Below, in pieces: positions 32,461 to 40,537 of a stretch of DNA of 64,000 bases. The notes beneath the pieces are model-generated. The model saw only the letters and a program-made list of their open reading frames with translations, did no database searches and had not been told where the DNA came from. The number at the start of each line of letters is the position of its first letter. The stretch's first letter is position 1. The stretch comes from Hymenobacter sp. BT559 (GTDB lineage Bacteria; Bacteroidota; Bacteroidia; Cytophagales; Hymenobacteraceae): NCBI RefSeq assembly GCF_016427535.1, contig NZ_JAELXV010000001.1, positions 992,001 through 1,056,000 of the forward strand, in the 5' to 3' direction. A program made the position numbers and the translations under genes.

Positions 32461-34077
32461 CTAGTTGCCCACCAGTACGCGCACACCTTGCTGGCCTAGG
32501 GAGGCGCCGCCGTTCAGGCTAAGCCAGTAGGCCCCGGGGGCTAGCTTTAGGATAGGCGTGAGCACATTGGACCCCGGCTGAAGCAATACGGGCTGGGCGA
32601 GCAGGGTTTGGCCGAGCAGGCTGTGCACAGTGAGCGTGGCGGGGGCGGCTTCGGAGCCCGCGTACTGTACCTGCACGTGCAGGTTGTCGGGTGTGGCGGG
32701 ATTGGGGGCCACGGTGAGCTGCACGGGGCTGCTGCCAGCTGCCAAGGTCACAACCCGTACCGGGCTAAAGTTGCTGGTACCAGTTAGGTCCACTTGGCGC
32801 AAGCGGTAGTAGTGCGTGGCTTCGGGGCCGGGGGCAGCATCTACGAAGGAGTAGGCCGAGGCTTGCGTGGTGGTCTGGTGGCCAGCTACCTGGCCCACTG
32901 CCTTGAAGAGGTACCCATCGAGCGAGTGCTGCACTTCAAAAAAGCTGTTGTGCTGCTCGCTGGCGGTAGTCCAGGCGAGTTGCACGCCGCGGTTGGGAGC
33001 GGCCGTAGCGGCCCAGGCTGCGAGGGTGACGGGCAAGGGCGTAGGGGCGATGGCCGAGGCTGCGCACCGAGCCCCGTCTACGTTGGCGTTGCCACCCTTA
33101 GGGCCAGTACCGATGTAGTAGCCCGTAAAGTTGGCAGTAGAGGCGGTAGAAGTAGTGCTAAATGGCGCGTTGTTAGGAGTATTAATGCGATAAGTGTAGC
33201 CGTTGTCGCTCGATATCACGAACAGATTGCCGGAGGCATCCATATAGGAAGAGGCATAGTTGCTGGCCGCAACGGTATTGGTAGCACCCGAAGCAGTTTC
33301 GGGCACCACTGTACCTATGGTTTGGAGCGTGCCGGCGGCCATGGTGGTGCCATCAGTAGCCGTTACTGCTTTGGTAAGAATCCGAAAGAGTGTAAGAGCC
33401 GGTGCATTGTTAACTGCTGCAATAGTGGCATAGATGGCGTAGAGGTGACCGTCGATGGGGCTCGCGGCCCAGTCGTTTATAAATATCGGAGCGGAGGAAG
33501 TGGAGAGAGGTAGCACTCCGAAAGCAGTAGCCGCGTAGGTAGTCGGGTTCGAGCCAGAGGGCTTCGTTAAGTCGATGCTGTATATCGTCAGCGCCTGCCG
33601 ACTGTTATCGGTTGCCCGGCCTGCGGTTGAACCGCCACGGGTGATGTACATGATGCCATCAGGGCTAACATCGCCCACTACCGAATTTACCCCCTCGCCC
33701 GATAGGCCCGTTATGGAGTATAAATTCGAATTGAAGTCACTGCCGACTTGCACCAGTCTGTTGCCATTGATGAGGAGCCCCCAGATGTAGTTGTCTTTCT
33801 GATTATAGCCAACGGCATTTACTTTCCTAATGGTGGAGCTTGCATTCACAACCGGGCCAGATGTTGCCGTAGTAGCTCCCGTAGACACGTTCACTTCGAT
33901 GGCAACCGTAGGGTCATCCTGCAAGATGTAAGATTTGCCGGCTGTACACGCGAAAGGGGTCGTCGTTTGGGCCTGAACCACTGAGACACCACCTAGTAAA
34001 AAGGCTAGCGAAAGCCCATGTCGGCGCACAGCCCGCAGAATCTTGCCTGACTGCGGATAGGTATATAGGTAAGACAT
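32461..34077 (-). CDS. T9SS type A sorting-domain protein
   Basis: 538 residues with a signal peptide (cleavage near VQAQ, residue 37). Residues about 40-350 form a propeller-like domain (DUF6923-like: GYNQKDNYIWGLLINGNRL, SPDGIMYITRGG). About 355-450 is a fibronectin-like domain of a kind common in these proteins (AWTTASEQHNSFFEVQHSLD). The last 85 residues are the type A sorting tail (VAPNPATPDNLHVQVQ, APGAYWLSLNG), recognised by the type IX secretion system and used for export and surface attachment. PorX, a regulator of that system, lies at 43586. The function of the passenger is unknown. Confidence 0.88.
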   Translation of the reverse strand: MSYLYTYPQSGKILRAVRRHGLSLAFLLGGVSVVQAQTTTPFACTAGKSYILQDDPTVAIEVNVSTGATTATSGPVVNASSTIRKVNAVGYNQKDNYIWGLLINGNRLVQVGSDFNSNLYSITGLSGEGVNSVVGDVSPDGIMYITRGGSTAGRATDNSRQALTIYSIDLTKPSGSNPTTYAATAFGVLPLSTSSAPIFINDWAASPIDGHLYAIYATIAAVNNAPALTLFRILTKAVTATDGTTMAAGTLQTIGTVVPETASGATNTVAASNYASSYMDASGNLFVISSDNGYTYRINTPNNAPFSTTSTASTANFTGYYIGTGPKGGNANVDGARCAASAIAPTPLPVTLAAWAATAAPNRGVQLAWTTASEQHNSFFEVQHSLDGYLFKAVGQVAGHQTTTQASAYSFVDAAPGPEATHYYRLRQVDLTGTSNFSPVRVVTLAAGSSPVQLTVAPNPATPDNLHVQVQYAGSEAAPATLTVHSLLGQTLLAQPVLLQPGSNVLTPILKLAPGAYWLSLNGGASLGQQGVRVLVGN

Positions 34078-34203
34078 AGTAATGGTATTTAAACAAGTTA
34101 TTATTGTTTTTTTAGTATTGTCGGGATTACCACTTGAATTAGAAATAAAGCCCTTTTTGATGGTGGTAAATGCGAATAAATTACTTTAAAACTGGCTTGC
34201 TTA

Positions 34204-34211
34204 CAAAAATA
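34204..34211 (-). promoter_or_regulatory. Possible -7 box of the T9SS cargo gene
   Basis: The minus strand reads TATTTTTG (TAnnTTTG) 126 bp before the ATG at 34077, within an AT-rich 288-bp gap. AT-richness makes chance matches likely. Confidence 0.3.
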
Positions 34212-34285
34212 GAATAAATCTATGAATGAAACTTAAACAAGAGATGAATAAATGTCAGTACGAAAAGTGCATTTAAAGCAAATAA

Positions 34286-34337
34286 GCACCGCCCATGAGG
34301 CTCATCAATTTAGTGACGAGCCTCACGGGCGGTGCGT
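34286..34337 (-). terminator. Terminator of the mutase operon
   Basis: GCACCGCCCATGAGGCTC (34286-34303) pairs with GAGCCTCACGGGCGGTGC (34318-34335) with one mismatch. It lies 28 bp past the stop of the mutase large-subunit gene on the minus strand. Confidence 0.75.
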
Positions 34338-34365
34338 ACTTATAGCGGGGTAGAATGGCTGGCGC

Positions 34366-36528
34366 CTAGGTCAGTTCCTCCAGAATCTCTAAGGCGGCCT
34401 TGGCTATCACGGTGCCCGGCCCGTAGATGCCGGCCACGCCCGCGTCGTAGAGAAACTGGTAGTCCTGGGGCGGAATGACGCCGCCCGCGATAACCAGAAT
34501 ATCGGGCCGGCCTTCCTGCTCTAGCTCGCGGATGAGCTGAGGCAGCAGCGTGTTGTGGCCGGCGGCGAGGCTGCTCACGCCCACCACGTGCACGTCGTTA
34601 TCGACGGCCTGGCGGGCTACTTCGGCGGGGGTTTGGAAGAGGGGCGCGAGGTCCACATCGAAGCCTACGTCGGCAAAGCTGGTGGCGATGATTTTGGCGC
34701 CGCGGTCATGACCGTCCTGGCCCATTTTGGCGACGAGCATGCGCGGGCGGCGGCCTTCGCGGGCGGCGAAGTCCTGGGCCGCCTGCCGAGCCTGGGCGAA
34801 GTCGGCGTTGTCGGCCATGCCCTGCTGGTACACACCCTGGATAGTGCGCGTGGTGGCCTGGTGGCGGCCCCAGGCAGCTTCGAGCGCGTCTGAAATTTCG
34901 CCGAGGGTAGCGCGGGCGCGGGCGGCCGTTACGGCGAGAGCCAGTAAGTTGTGAGTGTTTAGTCCTAAGTTTTGAGTTGACTCGGAAGCTTCGGCAGTTG
35001 CCCCAGTTTTATCTTTTGCCGCCTCGGTCAATGCCGCCAGCGCCGCCTGCACGGCCGCCTCATCCCGTTTCGCCCGAATCTTTTGCAGCCGCGCTACCTG
35101 GCTTTCGCGCACCGCGTCGTTATCGATTTGCAGCACTTCCAGCGGGGCTTCGCCCTCCGGCGCGGGGTATTTATTCACGCCTACTATCACTTCCTGGCCC
35201 GCGTCAATGCGCGACTGCTTGCGGGCGGCGGCCTCCTCGATGCGGAGCTTGGGCAGGCCGGTTTCGATGGCAGCAGCCATGCCACCTAGGGCCTCCACCT
35301 CTTCGATGAGCGCCCAGGCCTGGTTGGCGAGGTCGGCGGTGAGGCTCTCCACGTAGTACGAGCCGCCCCAGGGGTCTACGACTTTGGTAATGTCGGTTTC
35401 GTGTTGGAGGTAGAGCTGCGTGTTGCGGGCAATGCGGGCCGAGAAGTCGGTGGGCAAAGCCAGGGCCTCGTCGAGGGCGTTGGTGTGCAGGCTCTGGGTG
35501 CCACCTAGGGCGGCGGCGAGGGCCTCCACGGTGGTGCGCGTCACGTTGTTGAAGGGGTCCTGGGCCGTGAGCGAATAGCCCGAAGTTTGGCAGTGCGTGC
35601 GCAATGCCAGGCTCTTGGGGCTCTGCGGGTTGAACTGCTGAATGAGCTTGGCCCACAGCAGGCGACCGGCGCGTAGCTTGGCGATTTCCAGAAAGTGGTT
35701 CATGCCGATGCCCCAGAAAAAGGACAGGCGCGGCGCAAACTCGTCAATCTTCAGCCCCGCCGCCAGGCCGGCGCGTACGTACTGCACGCCATCGGCCAGG
35801 GTGTAGGCTAGCTCGATATCGGCGGTGGCGCCGGCCTCGTGCATGTGGTAGCCCGAGATAGAAATCGAGTTGAACTTGGGCATCTTCTCGGCCGTGTAGG
35901 CGAAGATGTCGGCAATGAGCCGCATGCTCGGCGCGGGCGGATAGATGTAGGTATTGCGCACCATAAACTCCTTCAGAATGTCGTTCTGAATGGTGCCCGT
36001 GAGCTTTTCGGGCGGCACGCCCTGCTCCTCGGCCGCCACGATGTAGAAGGCCAGCACCGGCAGCACGGCCCCGTTCATGGTCATACTCACCGACATCTGG
36101 TCGAGCGGAATCTGGTCGAAGAGAATCTTCATATCCTCCACCGAGTCGATGGCCACGCCGGCCTTGCCCACGTCGCCCACCACGCGCGGGTGGTCCGAGT
36201 CATAGCCCCGGTGCGTGGCCAGGTCGAAGGCCACGCTCAGGCCCTTTTGGCCTCCCGCCAGGTTGCGCCGGTAAAAAGCGTTAGACTCCTCGGCTGTGCT
36301 AAAGCCCGCGTACTGCCTTACCGTCCAAGGACTTACGGTGTACATGCTGGCATACGGCCCACGCAAATAAGGCGCGATGCCCGCCCCGAACCCTAGGTGC
36401 GGTAGGTGCGCCGCATCGGCGGCCGTGTACACGGCAGGGCCAGTGGCAGGGTAGTCGGCCGGCTTAGCGGCGGGTGGGAGAGAGGCCGCGTCGTAGGCGA
36501 TGGAAGAGAAGTCGGGGCGGGAATTCAT
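34366..36528 (-). CDS. Methylmalonyl-CoA mutase large (catalytic) subunit
   Basis: 720 residues from the ATG at 36528 ([13 protein letters not shown]); a longer frame reaches through the repeat at 36551 and is rejected. It interconverts methylmalonyl-CoA and succinyl-CoA with adenosylcobalamin, in propionate and branched-chain metabolism. Seen: the catalytic barrel ([30 protein letters not shown]) and the C-terminal B12 domain with DGHDRG (the D-x-H-x2-G motif whose His binds cobalt). A low-complexity insert of about 17 residues ([13 protein letters not shown]) sits in the linker between the domains. The small subunit is just upstream, and MeaB is at 16753. The stop TAG is inside CCTAGG. Confidence 0.96.
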   Translation of the reverse strand: MNSRPDFSSIAYDAASLPPAAKPADYPATGPAVYTAADAAHLPHLGFGAGIAPYLRGPYASMYTVSPWTVRQYAGFSTAEESNAFYRRNLAGGQKGLSVAFDLATHRGYDSDHPRVVGDVGKAGVAIDSVEDMKILFDQIPLDQMSVSMTMNGAVLPVLAFYIVAAEEQGVPPEKLTGTIQNDILKEFMVRNTYIYPPAPSMRLIADIFAYTAEKMPKFNSISISGYHMHEAGATADIELAYTLADGVQYVRAGLAAGLKIDEFAPRLSFFWGIGMNHFLEIAKLRAGRLLWAKLIQQFNPQSPKSLALRTHCQTSGYSLTAQDPFNNVTRTTVEALAAALGGTQSLHTNALDEALALPTDFSARIARNTQLYLQHETDITKVVDPWGGSYYVESLTADLANQAWALIEEVEALGGMAAAIETGLPKLRIEEAAARKQSRIDAGQEVIVGVNKYPAPEGEAPLEVLQIDNDAVRESQVARLQKIRAKRDEAAVQAALAALTEAAKDKTGATAEASESTQNLGLNTHNLLALAVTAARARATLGEISDALEAAWGRHQATTRTIQGVYQQGMADNADFAQARQAAQDFAAREGRRPRMLVAKMGQDGHDRGAKIIATSFADVGFDVDLAPLFQTPAEVARQAVDNDVHVVGVSSLAAGHNTLLPQLIRELEQEGRPDILVIAGGVIPPQDYQFLYDAGVAGIYGPGTVIAKAALEILEELT
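34944..34982 (-). repeat. Low-complexity repeat inside the mutase gene
   Basis: The plus strand reads slipped words, TAAGTTGTGAGTGTTTAG then TCCTAAGTTTTGAGTTGA, AT-rich within a GC-rich gene. On the coding strand it adds about 13-17 residues ([13 protein letters not shown]) to the linker between barrel and B12 domain without breaking the frame. It is the same kind of insertion as at 1693, with a different word. Confidence 0.6.
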
Positions 36529-36550
36529 AGTAATTACTAACGTATCGGTT

Positions 36551-36647
36551 GTCATTGCGAGGAGGAACGACGAAGCAATCGCATCAAAACGAGTATCCAA
36601 CGAGCCATTCGGGTGCGATTGCTTCGTCGTTTCTCCTCGCAATGACA
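36551..36647. repeat. REP-like palindrome between the mutase subunit genes
   Basis: Left arm GTCATTGCGAGGAGGAACGA then CGAAGCAATCGCA (36551-36583); right arm TGCGATTGCTTCGTCG then TTTCTCCTCGCAATGAC (36614-36646). The arms match over about 33 bp with one or two differences around a 30-bp centre. The wording GTCATTGCGAGGA...GAAGCAATC is that of a palindromic repeat I recall from many bacterial genomes. It lies within an operon, so it does not stop all transcription. Confidence 0.85.
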
Positions 36648-36654
36648 GACATTT

Positions 36655-38448
36655 TTATCGCCCTTGCAGTCGCGCCAGCACCTCCTCGGTGTGGTGGCCT
36701 TCCACTACAAATTCCTTGAACCCAAACACCCGCACGGCTTCCAGCAGCGTAGCTAGGTCGGAGTTAATGAGCGACGGAATATCGAAGTGGCCGACGGGGG
36801 CTTGCTGCACCACCCGCGCTAGGTGGTCGAACTGCGCAGGCGTGGCGTACATCAGGGTAGCTTCGTCGGGCTTGGAAAACAGCACCGAGTACGAGTTGGG
36901 CGCGATGTCGGGCATGGGCGGCTGGCCGGTTTGGCCGGGGTGCAGCAGGTGCCAGAAGGCCTCGGCGATTTCCTCGTTTACACGGGCGCCGCCGAGCAGC
37001 ACCAGCGTGGCCTGCTTGTCCTGGTTGGCCCGGCGCTCGAAGTGCAGGGCCGTGGCCAGGCGCAGCACCTCGCTGGGGTAGGTGGCGCGGGTGGTGTCGA
37101 AGTCGCGCGAGCGCAAGAGCTGCTTGGGCTGAAAATCGAACTTCTCCTGCGCGTTCTGGAAGCGGTTGGTGCCCACTACCACATCTTGGCCGGTGGCGAT
37201 GCGCTTAAACTTTTCCAGCCCTGTTTTGCTGATGGCTTCCATGGCCTGGGGCCGGGCTTCGAGCATGCCGCCCTTGGCTTCGAGGGCCTGAAACTCCGCC
37301 CACGCGGTGCGGGCCAGCTCGTCGGTCAGGGTTTCGAGGAAGTAAGAGCCCGCCGCCGGGTCGGCCACCCAGTCTAGGTGCGCCTCTTCGAGCAATATCA
37401 GCGGCTGGTTGCGGGCCAGGCGGGCGCTAAACTCGTTGGGCGCCTGGTAGAGGCAGTCGAAGGCCGCCACCTGCACCGAATCGGCCCCACCGAGCACGGC
37501 ACTCATGGCCTCAGTGGTGTGGCGCAGCAGGTTGGTATGCGGGTCGAGGGTAGTCTGGTTCCAGGTCGAGGTTGAGGCGTGAATGAGCAAGTCGGCCGCG
37601 CCCTGCGGCGGCAGGCCGTAGGCGTGCAGCAGCGTAGCCCACAGCCGGCGGGTGGCGCGCAGCCGCGCTATTTCGGGGAAGTAGCTGGGCCCGATGGCAA
37701 AATCGAGGTGAAAATTAGCGGCTACCTCGGCCACCGTGATGCCGCTTTCTTCGTCGGGCAAGTGCGCCAGCATGGTGGCCGCCGTGCTCAGGCTGAAGGC
37801 CACCTGCTGAGTCAGCGTCGCGCCCCGATTGCCGAAAAACGCCCCGTTCACGGCCAGCACCGGAAAGTCGCCCCAGCCCCGCGCTAGCTCCACGCAGCGG
37901 CGCAGCGCGGTGCGGTACATAGCCAGCTCGGCTCCCTCAGGCACGGTGATGGGCGCAAACTGCAGGAAGCCGCGCAGCGGCTCGCCCAGGCCCACTTCGC
38001 GCAGGCGCTCCAGCAAGTGGTCGGGCTGTTGCAGCACCGTGTAGCCTATCCAAGTGCTGGCCAGCGGCAGGCGCGCGGCCAGCTCGCCGAAGGCGAAATT
38101 GGCTACTTCCTTATTTAATAAAAAGTGAATGCCACCTGCGCCGCGCGCTAGGGCATCAGCAGCCTGCTCTATCTGGAGGCGGCCATCGGTGCCGGCAGGC
38201 ACGGCCAGGCACACCACGTTGCGGCAGGGCGCGGGGCGGGGCGGCAGGGGTGGGGGAGCGCCACCTAGGGCGGTCAGAGCCTCGCGGTGGTAAAAAGGCT
38301 CGGCCACTAGCCCGTCGGGTAAGGTCCAGCGCAGGCGGGCGGGGTCGGTGCCCTTTAGCTCGCGGGCCAATTGGGCTTGCCATTGTGCCGTGGTTACGGG
38401 CGAAAACTCGGGAAAAGAAACCGGCGCAGCCGGCGGCGTATCAGACAT
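36655..38448 (-). CDS. Methylmalonyl-CoA mutase small subunit
   Basis: 597 residues from the ATG at 38448 (MSDTPPAAPVSFPEF). It is homologous to the large subunit but degenerate: the barrel is present (LARELKGTDPARLRWTLPDG, FAIGPSYFPEIARLRATRRLWA, DPAAGSYFLETLTDELA), while the C-terminal cobalamin domain lacks the D-x-H-x2-G motif. It therefore serves as the structural partner in the heterodimer. First gene of the operon, with a perfect -7 box 37 bp upstream; the large subunit follows after a repeat element. Confidence 0.94.
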   Translation of the reverse strand: MSDTPPAAPVSFPEFSPVTTAQWQAQLARELKGTDPARLRWTLPDGLVAEPFYHREALTALGGAPPPLPPRPAPCRNVVCLAVPAGTDGRLQIEQAADALARGAGGIHFLLNKEVANFAFGELAARLPLASTWIGYTVLQQPDHLLERLREVGLGEPLRGFLQFAPITVPEGAELAMYRTALRRCVELARGWGDFPVLAVNGAFFGNRGATLTQQVAFSLSTAATMLAHLPDEESGITVAEVAANFHLDFAIGPSYFPEIARLRATRRLWATLLHAYGLPPQGAADLLIHASTSTWNQTTLDPHTNLLRHTTEAMSAVLGGADSVQVAAFDCLYQAPNEFSARLARNQPLILLEEAHLDWVADPAAGSYFLETLTDELARTAWAEFQALEAKGGMLEARPQAMEAISKTGLEKFKRIATGQDVVVGTNRFQNAQEKFDFQPKQLLRSRDFDTTRATYPSEVLRLATALHFERRANQDKQATLVLLGGARVNEEIAEAFWHLLHPGQTGQPPMPDIAPNSYSVLFSKPDEATLMYATPAQFDHLARVVQQAPVGHFDIPSLINSDLATLLEAVRVFGFKEFVVEGHHTEEVLARLQGR

Positions 38449-38484
38449 AAAGAAAGCGCTAAAAACCGGGCCACCCACCCGTGC

Positions 38485-38492
38485 CAAAGATA
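38485..38492 (-). promoter_or_regulatory. Probable -7 box of the mutase operon
   Basis: The minus strand reads TATCTTTG, a perfect TAnnTTTG match, 37 bp before the small-subunit ATG at 38448. Confidence 0.55.
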
Positions 38493-38579
38493 CCGCCCCG
38501 GCTTAAAGCGGCTGGGGGCCGGTCGTTGTTTGGGCTTGGTAAGGGACACGTCCGGAGAGAACGAAGGCACTAAAAGCCG

Positions 38580-38587
38580 TAATTTTG
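38580..38587 (+). promoter_or_regulatory. Probable -7 box of the 5'-nucleotidase genes
   Basis: TAATTTTG matches TAnnTTTG 32 bp before the ATG at 38620. No TTG at -33 spacing was seen. Confidence 0.45.
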
Positions 38588-38619
38588 TGGTTTCGGCGAT
38601 AGCCTGCTTTTAGCTACGT

Positions 38620-39372
38620 ATGATGCGTCTACTTCGTCCCGCTGCGGCGGGTTTATTTACCCTGCTGCTGGCCACGGCCTGCCAGCGCGGCCCGCTCCAG
38701 GCTACGGCCCACCTACCGGCCACCTCTACCAGCCAGCCCGTGGGCCGCGACATCGCCCCCAATGCCGGGGCCGATGCCATCATCAAGCCCTACCACGACA
38801 AAGTGCTGGCCCAGATGCAGGAGGTGCTGGGCGTGGCCCCGGTGGCCCTTAGCAAAGAGCCCGGCGAAAACCTCATCGTCAACTTCGTGGCCGACTTGCA
38901 GCGCACCGCAGCTGCGCAGGCCCTGCACCAGCCTATCGCGCTGGGCGTGATGACCAACGGCGGTATGCGCTCGCCCCTGCCCGCCGGCCCCATCACCCTA
39001 GGTAATGTATTCGAGCTCATGCCGTTCGAGAATGAGCTGGTGGTAGTCGATGCCCCCGGCCCCGTGGTGCAGCAGCTTTTCAACTATGCCGCGCCCGTGC
39101 GCATGGCCGTGTCGGGCGCTACCTACACCGTCGGCTCCGACAAGCGCCCGCAGAATATTCTCATCGGTGGCCAGCCCTTCGACCCTGCCAAAACCTACCC
39201 CATCGCCATTTCCGATTACCTGGCGGGCGGTGGCGACAACATGACCTTCCTGCGTGGCGTACCCGAGCGCGACACCGGCCTGCTGCTGCGCTCGGCCATC
39301 GCCGACCACATCCGAGCGCTGACCAAAGCCGGCCAGCCGGTCACAGCTAAAATAGAAGGACGGGTTAAGTAA
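38620..39372 (+). CDS. 5'-nucleotidase C-terminal domain lipoprotein
   Basis: 250 residues starting ATGATG (38620 or 38623). A lipobox (LLLATAC) around residue 21 predicts a lipid anchor. The rest is the substrate-specificity domain of 5'-nucleotidase/UshA enzymes: NFVADLQRTAAAQ, GVMTNGGMRSPLPAGPITLG, LMPFENELVVVDAPG, YPIAISDYLAGGGDNM. On its own it lacks the metal centre; the matching metallophosphatase domain is in the next gene, so the two probably form one periplasmic enzyme that dephosphorylates nucleotides. In the usual single-chain enzyme the order is reversed. Confidence 0.9.
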   Translation: MMRLLRPAAAGLFTLLLATACQRGPLQATAHLPATSTSQPVGRDIAPNAGADAIIKPYHDKVLAQMQEVLGVAPVALSKEPGENLIVNFVADLQRTAAAQALHQPIALGVMTNGGMRSPLPAGPITLGNVFELMPFENELVVVDAPGPVVQQLFNYAAPVRMAVSGATYTVGSDKRPQNILIGGQPFDPAKTYPIAISDYLAGGGDNMTFLRGVPERDTGLLLRSAIADHIRALTKAGQPVTAKIEGRVK

Positions 39373-39390
39373 GTGAAAAATGATGCCGTT

Positions 39391-39420
39391 TGTCATTGCT
39401 TCGCTACGCTCGCAATGACA
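39391..39420. repeat. Short REP-like palindrome between the nucleotidase genes
   Basis: TGTCATTGC (39391-39399) and GCAATGACA (39412-39420) close a 12-nt centre. The ends match those of the longer repeat at 36551, so this may be a deletion form of the same family. Confidence 0.7.
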
Positions 39421-39453
39421 GTCGATATTACTAAGGTTTTCTAAATTATAACT

Positions 39454-40383
39454 ATGCACTCCCGCCGTTCCTTTCTTCAAAAAACTGCCCTAGGTACCGC
39501 CGGCCTCAGCTTGCTCGGCCCAAGCCTCATTACCGAGGCTGCCGCTGGCCCGGCCCGGCTCACCATCTTGCACACCAACGACATGCACTCGCGCATCGAG
39601 CCCTTCCCCGAGAGTGCGCCGCAGTGGGCCGGCCTCGGGGGCATGGCCCGGCGCGAGGCGCTCATCGACAGTGTGCGGCGGCAAGAACCCAACGTGCTGT
39701 TGCTCGACTCGGGCGATATCTGGCAGGGTACGCCTTATTTCAACTTTTTTCAGGGCGAGCTGGAGTACAAGTTGATGTCGCGGATGAAGTACGACGCCAG
39801 TACCTTCGGCAACCACGACTTCGACAACGGCCTTGGTGGCCTGCAAAAGCAGTTGCCCAATGCAGGCTTCCCGTTTCTCATTGCCAACTACGACTTCGGC
39901 GGCACCCCGCTAGCTGGTCGTTTTCAGCCTTATAAGGTGTTTGAGAAGGGCGGCGCGCGCATCGGTGTGTTTGGCCTGGGCATCGAGCTACAAGGCTTAG
40001 TGGCCGACAAAAACTTCGGGGCCACGCAGTATCTCGACCCCGTAACGGTGGCCAAAGCCCAGGTGCAGCAGCTGCGCCAAAACGAGCGTTGCGACATGGT
40101 TATCTGCCTATCGCACCTAGGGTATAAGTACGAAGGCGAAAAAATTGATGACCGTAAGCTGGCTGCCCAGGTAGGTGGCATCGACCTGATTTTGGGTGGC
40201 CACACGCACACCTTTATGCCTGCTCCCGAGCCCATTACGGGTCCGCAGGGCCACATTACACTCATCAACCAGGTGGGTTGGTCGGGCATCAACCTCGGGC
40301 GCATCGACTACGAGCTGCGGCGCGGGGCACGGCCCGTGCGCGCCGTGGGGTCGCTGGTGCTGCCTGTGGGCGCTACCTGCTAA
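39454..40383 (+). CDS. 5'-nucleotidase metallophosphatase domain protein
   Basis: 309 residues. The N-terminus has a twin-arginine-like signal (SRRSFLQKTALGTAGLSLLG). The dinuclear metal site of the calcineurin-like fold is complete: D and H in LHTNDMHSR, D in LLDSGDIWQGTP, N and H in FGNHDFD, H in CLSHLGYK, and GGHTHT. It hydrolyses phosphate esters, probably of nucleotides, outside the cytoplasm. It pairs with the C-terminal-domain lipoprotein 81 bp upstream; a small palindromic repeat lies between. Confidence 0.92.
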   Translation: MHSRRSFLQKTALGTAGLSLLGPSLITEAAAGPARLTILHTNDMHSRIEPFPESAPQWAGLGGMARREALIDSVRRQEPNVLLLDSGDIWQGTPYFNFFQGELEYKLMSRMKYDASTFGNHDFDNGLGGLQKQLPNAGFPFLIANYDFGGTPLAGRFQPYKVFEKGGARIGVFGLGIELQGLVADKNFGATQYLDPVTVAKAQVQQLRQNERCDMVICLSHLGYKYEGEKIDDRKLAAQVGGIDLILGGHTHTFMPAPEPITGPQGHITLINQVGWSGINLGRIDYELRRGARPVRAVGSLVLPVGATC

Positions 40384-40537
40384 AAACGCGACATAGGCAA
40401 GCTTTTGGCGGCTTTTTTGTCTGCGCGTTTATGCGCAAATTTGTACCCCCCAAGCCCGAGCGGTTGCGTATCAGGCAGGGTTCGTTCGCTTTTTTTCGCC
40501 GCTAAGGGCTGGTTTTTTTGCCCCGTTTTCCGCTTCC

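Noticed and set aside
32794..33513. 239-codon open frame antisense to the T9SS cargo gene
   Set aside because: A GC-rich shadow: Gly/Arg/Val-rich sequence without recognisable domain opposite a well-supported gene.
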